From NCBI GenBank assembly GCA_002299495.1, contig DBNZ01000125.1:1-23772 (forward strand): 23,772 bases of DNA, written 5' to 3'. Of this stretch, positions 1 to 6,634 are shown piece by piece. This stretch comes from Methylococcaceae bacterium UBA659. GTDB lineage: Bacteria > Pseudomonadota > Gammaproteobacteria > Methylococcales > Methylomonadaceae. How positions within the stretch are numbered: the stretch's first letter is position 1; every line of letters begins with the position of its first letter. The notes beneath the pieces were generated by a model, which was given only the letters and a program-made list of their open reading frames with translations, had not been told where the DNA came from and did not search any database. Both the position numbers and the translations under genes were made by a program.

Positions 1-111
1 CCTAACGGTCTGCGTAACATCAGATCTTTAAGTTTCAGTCCATTCATTCCAAAGATTTTGGTAGCTTCGTTTCCGAGAAATAACATGCTAGAACTAATAA
101 ATCATCAATAA
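1..111 (+). CDS. C-terminal fragment of a truncated upstream gene
   Basis: The frame starting at base 1 is open for 36 codons and ends at TAA 109-111; the other two forward frames stop within the first 30 bases. The visible tail ends in MLELINHQ and has no recognisable motif. It ends 11 nt before the next gene on the same strand, the spacing expected inside an operon, and has the same A+T-rich composition. It could be the end of another polysaccharide-modifying enzyme, but that is only a guess from position. A chance open frame of this length in A+T-rich DNA is possible, so confidence is moderate. Confidence 0.4.
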   Translation, partial: PNGLRNIRSLSFSPFIPKILVASFPRNNMLELINHQ

Positions 112-122
112 CAGATGAGCTT

Positions 123-1721
123 ATGAAGATTATTCCATTACTAGGTTTATTTAAAACGTGTACAAACTACACAAAAGCACTTTTAGAAAATAACTATGAG
201 ATTGAAATTAATGATGATTTATTGGGCTGGAAGCATGGCATCGTAGCCACGCGCAGCAATCAGTCAACACAAAGCCAGCCGAATTTATGCCCGTTGGTTA
301 TTGTTAAAGATCCTTATGCCGCCCTGCATTCTTGGTATAAACACTATCGGGAAAATGGGCTTGGCATTAAATCCACAGCAAAGAATTTTTCTGAATTTAT
401 TCGCTCACGGATCGTTTTCTACGATGAATCAGCCGAAATCAAACCGGAATATGCCTTTTCTAACCCCATTGAAATGTGGAATTGTGTTGTTCGCAACCAT
501 GTTTCAGTTGCAATACAAACAAGAGGTTATGTAGCACGATATGAGGATTTGTTGTTAAGACCTGAGGAATCTTCACAATTGGTTTCTCAATGGTTTGATC
601 TCCTAAGGAAAACGGATGACTTTTTAATACCGCCGCACACCATTAGAAACACGCACGAAAAAAACACTCACCATGATCACTCAGGCTACATAGACAGCCT
701 CGAATTTGATGAAAAAGATTTTTTTACCCGCAAAATTTATTTACAACAATACGAAAATGATGACTTAGAGATAATGTCGGCCTTCCTGGACAAGGATTTG
801 CTTCATTATTTGTCTTATGAAGTCGAAAATAATTTTTCTGATTGCGAGATTTATACCGTTGCCAATGATTATATGGCCAAGCAATTAGCCACGTTATTAT
901 TCACTATTAAGCAAAACTCAGGGTTTGATATCGCTTGTGTGCGTGTCATACCTTTTAACAACGATATTGAAAAAGTGAGGGCCATTTGTTCAGCATTTAA
1001 TGTTGTTCTGGTTAAACCAAAACGCGTATGGGACGAATTAGGTCAGTCTTTATTTAAAGACGAGGAGTACAGACCTAATGTACCTGCATGGCGATATTTC
1101 AGAAAGTTAAATACCCTTTCACTCGCGAAGGGAAAATTTATTTTTTTGGACGCTAATTCCTTAGTGCTCTCAAGCCTTGTTCCTGTTTTTAATGCCCTGC
1201 TTGATTATGATGTCGTTTTTGGCCATTACTCGGCAAAAAACCGCAACTTTAAAGAGTCATTGGCAAAAATACTAAACGCGGTAAATCCAAAAATTAAAAC
1301 AGGAATCAACGCCGGTTTTTGGGCAAGCAAATTTGATCCACAGTTTAATAAGTCTTTACAAAATCTTATCCATATCAATATTCGGCCTTGTCTTACTCGT
1401 TCACCAGAACAGTCAGTCTTATCAATAGGATGGGCATTAAGCCATAAAAAAATGAGCCCAGTCGATGAAGCATGCAAGGGTTTGTGCCACGCGTCATCAA
1501 AAAATGAGGTTGAACAAAAAAACGGCGTTGTGGTAATCAACCGAAACAACGAGCTAAAAAAAGTAATTGCTATGAAATGGACGGGGGATACCATGCATAT
1601 TAATGATTCAATGCCTAATAAGGATTTGTATCGTCATTACTTAAAGGGAACTATAGCGTTTCTAAATCAAGCGAATCCTTCGGTTTTTGAGGAAATAACA
1701 GCTTCTTGGTTGTCCGATTAG
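123..1721 (+). CDS. Two-domain sulfotransferase-like / glycosyltransferase-like protein
   Basis: The 532-residue product seems to join two enzyme folds. The N-terminal ~230 residues resemble P-loop sulfotransferases: GLFKTCTNYTKALLE (8-22) lies where the PAPS 5'-phosphosulfate loop is expected, VKDPYAALHSWYKHYR (61-76) resembles the 3'-phosphate segment, and VARYEDLLLRPEES (137-150) is a typical sulfotransferase RYEDLL stretch. From about residue 240 the pattern changes to that of a GT-A-type nucleotide-sugar transferase, with FIFLDANSLVLSSL (339-352) near the usual DxD position and GINAGFWASK (394-403) like the acceptor-side NAG segment. There is no signal peptide. The gene is visibly richer in A+T than its downstream neighbours, as is common in transferred surface-polysaccharide loci. 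The ATG at 123 has only a weak GAG upstream. The fold assignment is by motif only; substrate and activity are unknown. Confidence 0.6.
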   Translation: MKIIPLLGLFKTCTNYTKALLENNYEIEINDDLLGWKHGIVATRSNQSTQSQPNLCPLVIVKDPYAALHSWYKHYRENGLGIKSTAKNFSEFIRSRIVFYDESAEIKPEYAFSNPIEMWNCVVRNHVSVAIQTRGYVARYEDLLLRPEESSQLVSQWFDLLRKTDDFLIPPHTIRNTHEKNTHHDHSGYIDSLEFDEKDFFTRKIYLQQYENDDLEIMSAFLDKDLLHYLSYEVENNFSDCEIYTVANDYMAKQLATLLFTIKQNSGFDIACVRVIPFNNDIEKVRAICSAFNVVLVKPKRVWDELGQSLFKDEEYRPNVPAWRYFRKLNTLSLAKGKFIFLDANSLVLSSLVPVFNALLDYDVVFGHYSAKNRNFKESLAKILNAVNPKIKTGINAGFWASKFDPQFNKSLQNLIHINIRPCLTRSPEQSVLSIGWALSHKKMSPVDEACKGLCHASSKNEVEQKNGVVVINRNNELKKVIAMKWTGDTMHINDSMPNKDLYRHYLKGTIAFLNQANPSVFEEITASWLSD

Positions 1722-1735
1722 GGACAGTGTAACGA

Positions 1736-1803
1736 CTGCATGAATACCCTCTAGCATAAAGAAGGTAGTGCCATGCAGCGGCGTAGGTTTGCCGACGACT
1801 GCA
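1736..1803 (+). other. Intergenic inverted repeats able to form alternative hairpins
   Basis: In the 140-nt gap between the A+T-rich gene and the kinase-like gene, CTGCATG (1736-1742) is complementary to CATGCAG (1772-1778). The same right arm (TGCAG, 1774-1778, extended by CGGC 1779-1782) can instead pair with GCCG (1791-1794) and CTGCA (1799-1803). The two folds exclude each other. ACGACTGCA also occurs twice as a direct repeat (1732-1740 and 1795-1803). There is no T-run, so this is not a clear intrinsic terminator. Function is unknown. Confidence 0.3.
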
Positions 1804-1861
1804 AGTTTGACTTATTCTTGGTAAATTAAATGTTCACTTATTTTGGCTATGCCCCGGCAGT

Positions 1862-3406
1862 ATGGAATCTTTTGTATGCCCTCTGATAAATGCCTTACTA
1901 AATGCTGAGGCTTACGCTCATGCCACAGCTCGTTTCCACATCCAAGAAACCCACATTTCCTGGGTGCTGTTAACCGGGGACTATGCGTACAAAATAAAAA
2001 AACCCGTCAAGTTTGCTTTTTTAGATTTCTCCACGCTGGAAAAAAGGCATTTCTACTGCCTAGAAGAACTGCGACTGAACCAACGTTTAGCGCCTGATTT
2101 ATATCTCGGCTTGGTGCGGATTACCGGAACGCCGCAAGAACCGCGCATGGATGGCGAGGGGGCCGCCATCGAATATGCCATCAAGATGCGGCAGTTTCCT
2201 TCAAATCGGCTACTCAGCAATTTAGCCGAAGCTAAACAGTTGGGCTTAGACCTGCTTGAGCCATTGGTAAGCAAAATAGCCGCCTTTCATGGCTCGATCA
2301 CAAAAGCCGACGCATCATCGCCTTTTGGCACTCGTGAATCAATCAAACACTGGTTCGACGAAAACATTAGCTGTATTCAACCCTTGCTTGATGACCCTGG
2401 GCAATTGCAGCAACTTCGGGACATCCAAATTTGGGCCGAGCAGGAATGGCAACTTAAGTCTGAATTGATCCGACAACGCAAAGAAAAAGGTTTCGTCCGC
2501 GAATGTCACGGCGATTTACATTTGGGCAATATCACGATGATTGACGGCGATCCGGTGCCATTTGATGGCATCGAATTCAATCCAGAACTGCGATGGATTG
2601 ACGTTATCAACGAGATGGCATTTTTAATGCTGGATTTATTCCGTTTTGCTTGCGATGGCCATGCCCACTGGTCGATCAACCGTTACCTGCAATTGACGGG
2701 TGATTATGCCGGATTGGGCGTGCTGCGTTTTTACTGGGTTTATCGGGCAATGGTGCGGGCAAAATTGGCTCTGCTGCGCGGCTTGCAACAGCAAGGTGAA
2801 AATACCAATCCGCTGACAAATCACGAATACCAAAGTTACCTGAATTTGGCGCTGCGTTTTATTATGCCAGCCGCCCCCTCGCTGATCATTACCCACGGCT
2901 TTTCAGGTTCCGGAAAATCGTTTTTAGCCCACCAACTGGTGGTACGGATCGGGGCGATACAAATCCGCTCCGACATCGAACGCAAACGCTTATTTGGCTA
3001 TCAAGAACACGAAAATACCGGCGGCAGTATCTATTCCCCCGAAGCCCATCAGAAAACCTATCAACGGCTTTACGCTTTGGCCAACGCCATCTTGGCCGCG
3101 GGTTTCACCGCTATTGTCGATGCGGCTTTTTTAAAAAGCGCCGAGCGTAGCCCATTTCGGGAGTTAGCGGCCAATTGCCAGGTACGCTTCGGCATTATTT
3201 CCGTTCAAGCCCCTGCATCCGTGCTACGGGAACGTATCCGTGGCCGCAAACTCGATGCCTCGGAAGCCACCCTTGAAGTGCTGGCCCGGCAAATGGAAAC
3301 GGCCGAACCGCTGACGGCACAGGAACTTGAAGCAACGCGAGTCATCCGCAATGACGCGGGTTCGTTAGCGCAAACCCTGACGGAAATTGAAGGCTGGTTA
3401 CGCTGA
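1862..3406 (+). CDS. Fused aminoglycoside-phosphotransferase-like and P-loop kinase-like protein
   Basis: The 514-residue protein matches the widespread family annotated as bifunctional aminoglycoside phosphotransferase/AAA ATPase. The N-terminal part starts with an ATP-site strand (VLLTGDYAYKIKKPVKFAFL, 35-54, with an invariant-looking YKIKKPV) and contains the catalytic loop HGDLHLGN (216-223) followed by FDGIEFN (234-240), which supplies the metal-binding Asp. The C-terminal part has a Walker A, GFSGSGKS (346-353), then IRSDIERKRLFG (368-379), typical of gluconate-kinase-like or Zeta-toxin-like P-loop kinases. Both active sites look complete. The cellular substrate is unknown and no antibiotic resistance is implied. 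The ATG at 1862 fits the family N-terminus (ETHISWVLLTG follows at the normal distance), but no strong ribosome-binding site precedes it. It appears to be transcribed alone and converges on lpxA. Confidence 0.8.
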   Translation: MESFVCPLINALLNAEAYAHATARFHIQETHISWVLLTGDYAYKIKKPVKFAFLDFSTLEKRHFYCLEELRLNQRLAPDLYLGLVRITGTPQEPRMDGEGAAIEYAIKMRQFPSNRLLSNLAEAKQLGLDLLEPLVSKIAAFHGSITKADASSPFGTRESIKHWFDENISCIQPLLDDPGQLQQLRDIQIWAEQEWQLKSELIRQRKEKGFVRECHGDLHLGNITMIDGDPVPFDGIEFNPELRWIDVINEMAFLMLDLFRFACDGHAHWSINRYLQLTGDYAGLGVLRFYWVYRAMVRAKLALLRGLQQQGENTNPLTNHEYQSYLNLALRFIMPAAPSLIITHGFSGSGKSFLAHQLVVRIGAIQIRSDIERKRLFGYQEHENTGGSIYSPEAHQKTYQRLYALANAILAAGFTAIVDAAFLKSAERSPFRELAANCQVRFGIISVQAPASVLRERIRGRKLDASEATLEVLARQMETAEPLTAQELEATRVIRNDAGSLAQTLTEIEGWLR

Positions 3407-3417
3407 AAGTTGTTGGC

Positions 3418-3470
3418 AGGGGCGATTCCTACGTCGCGGGCAACTCATCGCGACGTGGGCGGCACTCCTA
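3418..3470. repeat. Palindromic REP-like element in convergent intergenic region
   Basis: ACGTCGCG (3431-3438) and CGCGACGT (3449-3456) form a perfect 8-bp inverted repeat with a 10-nt loop, extended by a G-T and two C-G pairs (3428-3430 with 3457-3459). The right half, 3448-3470, matches 18 of 23 bases with 9993-10015, which suggests a dispersed palindromic repeat. It lies 12 nt after the stop of the kinase-like gene and may also act as a bidirectional transcription-ending hairpin, though no T-tract follows. The rest of the gap to 3657 shows no gene or other clear signal. Confidence 0.5.
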
Positions 3471-3657
3471 AGATTTTTAACCCATTTGAATCTGACTACC
3501 CCTTTCATTTTCTAGGGCGATGGCTAATTTTCATGAGCTAGGATGATTTATCGCTGCGTTTTTAAATGTCTACGGCGGCTGTAACTCGTTGCTTTTTATG
3601 GACATCGCCGCTTGGCATTAATGGGTGGGAAGCCGGCTATCGGTGCAGGTTATGCCA

Positions 3658-4440
3658 TCAATCATGTTTTTTCCTTACCTCCATGAAGCCGTGCGTACCG
3701 CGTTTGGATTTAACGGCCAGCCAGGTTCTTAAATAATGAAGTTCTTCGGTCTCGGGTAATATATCTAGGTTTTGTTTATTCCTTAACAAACGGAAAGCGG
3801 CGGACAACACGGCATAGCGTTCCCCGCTAAGGCCGGCCCGGCGTAAACCGACCGTGTTTAACTTGTAATGTTTGGCCGGGCGGCCGCCGATTAACGTAAA
3901 CGGGATGACGTCCATATTCAGCCCGGTGGTGCCTTGTACCATGGCAAAAGAGCCAATCCTGCAAAATTGGTGCACGACCACGCCGCCGCCCATGAAGACG
4001 CGGTCGCCGATGGCGACATGGCCGCCGATGGCGACGTTGTTGGCAAAAAGGGTGTGGTCGCCAATTTGGCAGTCATGGGCAACATGGCTGTTGTTCATGA
4101 AAAAGCAGCCGGAACCGATGCGGGTTTCGCCGTTTTCCTTCGCCGAGCGATGGGCGGTGAAGCCTTCCCTAAACACATTGTCGTCGCCGCAGATCAGCCA
4201 AGATAGGGTTTCCGCCTTAAAATTGACGTCTTGCGGCAAATCCCCCAACACCACATGGGGATGCAAGATATTGCCCGCACCCAGTTTGGTGCAGGGTTGT
4301 ATGACCGCATGGGCGCCGACTCGGCATCGGTCGCCTAGCTCAACCTGGCTTTCGATGACCGCGAACGGCCCTACGGTGCAGTTGGCGCCTAGGACGGCAT
4401 CCGTTGCAACGTAGGCAGTGGGGTGTATGTTTTGTGTCAT
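3658..4440 (-). CDS. lpxA: LpxA-type UDP-N-acetylglucosamine acyltransferase
   Basis: LpxA transfers a 3-hydroxyacyl chain from ACP to UDP-GlcNAc, the first step of lipid A synthesis, in the cytoplasm. The 260 residues match the family length. An N-terminal left-handed beta-helix of hexapeptide repeats starts at IHPTAYV (5-11). The catalytic region NNSHVAHDC (116-124) keeps both histidines (119 and 122). HQFCRIG (157-163) and LNTVGLRRAGLS (194-205) carry the conserved Gln, Asn and paired Arg. The C-terminal helical part ends with the family's KSKRGTHGF. The start has GAGG 6 nt upstream, 2 nt after the xerD stop. The usual home of lpxA is lpxD-fabZ-lpxA-lpxB, none of which is here, so this is either a relocated gene or a second copy with a different acyl-chain or sugar preference. 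It appears co-transcribed with xerD and hoxFUY. Confidence 0.85.
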   Translation of the reverse strand: MTQNIHPTAYVATDAVLGANCTVGPFAVIESQVELGDRCRVGAHAVIQPCTKLGAGNILHPHVVLGDLPQDVNFKAETLSWLICGDDNVFREGFTAHRSAKENGETRIGSGCFFMNNSHVAHDCQIGDHTLFANNVAIGGHVAIGDRVFMGGGVVVHQFCRIGSFAMVQGTTGLNMDVIPFTLIGGRPAKHYKLNTVGLRRAGLSGERYAVLSAAFRLLRNKQNLDILPETEELHYLRTWLAVKSKRGTHGFMEVRKKHD

Positions 4441-4442
4441 GT

Positions 4443-5327
4443 TTAACCTCGGGGATGAAATTTGCTATGCAAGGCTTGCAAACGCTCTTTAGCAATATGG
4501 GTGTAGATTTGCGTGGTGGACAAATCGGCGTGTCCTAACAACAGTTGCACCACCCGCAAGTCGGCGCCGTGGTTGAGCAAGTGGGTAGCGAAGGCATGCC
4601 TTAAGGTATGCGGGGACAATTCCCGGTTGATGCCGGCTTTTTTGGCATAGCGTTTGATGATGTACCAAAACGACTGCCGGGTCATGTTCTTACCTCGGCT
4701 GGTGACGAACAAATAATCCGACTGCCGCCCCCCCAGGATAGCTTGGCGCGCTCCGGCAAGGTAACTTTCCAGCCAACTGATGGCTTCCTCGCCGACCGGA
4801 ACCAAGCGTTCTTTGTCGCCCTTGCCGGTAATCCGGACCACACCCTGGCGAAAACTGATTTCGCTAAATTTTAGGTTGACCAATTCCGATACCCTAAGGC
4901 CCGTGGCGTAAAGCATCTCCAGCATGGTTTTATCACGGTGGCCTAGGGCATTGCTGGTTTCAGGCGCTGACAACAGCAATTCCACATCGTGTTCGGATAA
5001 GGATATGGGCAACGGCTTGCCGATATGGGGTGACACGATCAAACCGGTCGGGTCCACTTTAATCAGGTTTTCCCGCAGGCAATACCCATAAAAGCGGCGC
5101 AAACTGGACAACAACCGGGCCGAAGTCCTAGCGCTCGCGCCGGCATGGAAACGACTGCCTATAAAACTGGCCAGTTGGGCATGATCCACCGCCAAAAGGG
5201 GCTGTGCCGCCAGCCAATGGGCGAAAATTTGCAAGTCACTCCGATACGCCGACAAGGTGTTTTCGCTTAAGCCTTCCTCTATCCAGACCGAATCTAAGAA
5301 TTGCTCGATTAAGTGCCCGTCCTGCAT
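4443..5327 (-). CDS. xerD: Tyrosine recombinase XerD
   Basis: XerD works with XerC and FtsK at dif to resolve chromosome dimers. The 294 residues align end to end with the family: SAM-like N-domain (IEQFLDSVWIEEGLSENTL) and catalytic domain with R145 (GLRVSE), K169 (GKGDKER), H240 and R243 (HTLRHAFATH), H266 (LLLGH) and nucleophile Y275 (TTQIY). MTRQSFWYIIKRYAKKAGI and the C-terminal HPRG favour XerD over XerC, and no phage or integron features are present, so a mobile integrase is unlikely. It starts 7 nt after the hoxY stop without a strong ribosome-binding site, suggesting translation coupled to hoxY. The position is odd: in many gammaproteobacteria a xerC gene follows lysA-dapF, while here a xerD-like gene follows lysA-hoxFUY. 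Confidence 0.88.
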   Translation of the reverse strand: MQDGHLIEQFLDSVWIEEGLSENTLSAYRSDLQIFAHWLAAQPLLAVDHAQLASFIGSRFHAGASARTSARLLSSLRRFYGYCLRENLIKVDPTGLIVSPHIGKPLPISLSEHDVELLLSAPETSNALGHRDKTMLEMLYATGLRVSELVNLKFSEISFRQGVVRITGKGDKERLVPVGEEAISWLESYLAGARQAILGGRQSDYLFVTSRGKNMTRQSFWYIIKRYAKKAGINRELSPHTLRHAFATHLLNHGADLRVVQLLLGHADLSTTQIYTHIAKERLQALHSKFHPRG

Positions 5328-5334
5328 ATCGGAT

Positions 5335-5874
5335 TCAATCGTAGCGCACTAACTCGTAGGGCAACTGTGGTTCCCGTCCGGCGATCAGGTCGGTCAAAAA
5401 TTTCCAGAACACGTCGGCGGACGGTGGGCAACCGGGCAGAAAATAGTCAATTTTGACGATTTCATGAATGGGATGGACCTTGTCCAGCAACAATGGCAAT
5501 TCCACGTCGCTGGGGATTTGCGGATTTTCCACGCCGATGCCGTCCAAATAGGCTTCGGCCAGGCATTCTTCCAGCGGAATGAAATTCCGCAGCGCCGGCA
5601 GGCCGCCGTTTATCGCGCACGCGCCCACCGCCACTAGGGTTTTGCAGTTTTTGCGGAATTCGCGCAAGGTATGCACATTTTCCGAGTTGCAGACGCCGCC
5701 TTCAATCAGGCCAATGTCACACGGCCCGCAGTGTTCGATATCGGTGAACGGCGAGCGGTCGAATTCCACCAATTGAGCCAGTTCGATCATGCGTTCGTCA
5801 ATATCTAAAAACGACATGTGGCAACCGAAGCAGCCCGCTAAAGAAGTCGTCGCCACCCGGATTTTACCGCCCAT
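5335..5874 (-). CDS. hoxY: NAD-reducing hydrogenase small subunit HoxY
   Basis: HoxY carries the iron-sulfur cluster next to the [NiFe] site and passes electrons from HoxH to the HoxFU diaphorase in the cytoplasm. The 179-residue product has the compact form typical of soluble hydrogenases, without a Tat signal. Cluster ligands are present: C15 and C18 (LAGCFGCHMSFLD), C86 (VGACAINGG) and C149 (LPGCPPSAD). CGPCDIGLIEGGVCNSENVH (49-68) is also family-typical. A longer frame extends to 5991, but the ATG at 5874 gives the family N-terminus MGGKIRVATTSLAGC and has a strong GGGGGAAGG ribosome-binding site. The start overlaps the hoxU end by 11 nt. The large subunit HoxH does not follow; xerD starts 7 nt after the stop. 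Confidence 0.93.
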   Translation of the reverse strand: MGGKIRVATTSLAGCFGCHMSFLDIDERMIELAQLVEFDRSPFTDIEHCGPCDIGLIEGGVCNSENVHTLREFRKNCKTLVAVGACAINGGLPALRNFIPLEECLAEAYLDGIGVENPQIPSDVELPLLLDKVHPIHEIVKIDYFLPGCPPSADVFWKFLTDLIAGREPQLPYELVRYD

Positions 5875-6634
5875 GCCTTCCCCCTTCGGCCACGACTGCC
5901 ACGAACGGTGGAAGTGCCGCAGACGGTCGGGAACCGGATGCGGCCAGGCTGACTGCGTCGATTTGATGATGGTCGTAAATACGTTGGCCAATCGGCACCT
6001 GGTAGCCGGTACGCTTGATTAGAATCGCCCCGGTCGGGCAAACATGGGCGGCCTTATCGGCGGCATCCAAATCCGTATCCTTGAGTTGGCCGCTTTCGGC
6101 ATTGACAATCAAATGCTTGTTGATGCCGCGGCCGGCAATCCCGAACACGTCCTTGCCATCCTGTTGTTGGCTGGCGCGGACACACAAGGTGCAGAAAATG
6201 CAGCGGTTATGGTCGATCAACACGTCCGGGTGGGAGGCATCGAGTTGCCTGGTTTGGAAAAAGAACGGGAAATGGTTGTCTAGCATGTTGAGATAGTAAG
6301 CCACCGCCTGCAATGGGCAGTTGCCGGATTTTTCGCAGGAGGGGCAAAAATGGTTGCCCTCGACAAACAGCATCTGGGTGATCCTTTTGCGGTCGCCGTT
6401 CAATTCATCGCTGTTGTTGATGATGTCTTGCCCTTCCGCAGCCGGAAAAGTACAGGCCGAGCAGATGCGTCCGTTGACCTTCACCGAACACAGCTTGCAA
6501 CTGCCATGCGGGGTAAATTCGGGGTGATGGCATAAATGCGGGATGTAGACATCGGCTGCCAGCGCCGCATCCATGATGGTTTGCCCGTCCTCAAACGGGA
6601 TGGTCTTGCCGTCGATGGCGATGGTTTTAGTCAT
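5864..6634 (-). CDS. hoxU: NAD-reducing hydrogenase diaphorase subunit HoxU
   Basis: HoxU is the iron-sulfur wire between HoxF and HoxY, related to the N-terminal part of complex I NuoG. The 256 residues hold ligands for three clusters: [2Fe-2S] at C35, C46, C49 and C61; a His-Cys3 [4Fe-4S] at H95, C97, C100 and C106 (HFCPSCEKSGNC); and a [4Fe-4S] at C145, C148, C151 and C199 (CIFCTLC ... HVCPTG). The length is close to known HoxU proteins. The ATG at 6634 is chosen over an upstream one at 6670 because it gives the ferredoxin-type start MTKTIAIDGK, overlaps the hoxF stop by 8 nt and has GGAGAA upstream. The last 25 or so residues, alanine- and proline-rich, are encoded by DNA that includes the hoxY ribosome-binding site. 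Confidence 0.93.
   Translation of the reverse strand: MTKTIAIDGKTIPFEDGQTIMDAALAADVYIPHLCHHPEFTPHGSCKLCSVKVNGRICSACTFPAAEGQDIINNSDELNGDRKRITQMLFVEGNHFCPSCEKSGNCPLQAVAYYLNMLDNHFPFFFQTRQLDASHPDVLIDHNRCIFCTLCVRASQQQDGKDVFGIAGRGINKHLIVNAESGQLKDTDLDAADKAAHVCPTGAILIKRTGYQVPIGQRIYDHHQIDAVSLAASGSRPSAALPPFVAVVAEGGRHGR

Noticed and set aside
1807..1835. Promoter for the kinase-like gene
   Set aside because: TTGACT is a good -35 but no acceptable -10 lies at 16-18 nt.
4443..5327. Mobile-element or phage integrase
   Set aside because: End-to-end XerD-like features and no attachment repeats, cargo or tRNA target nearby.
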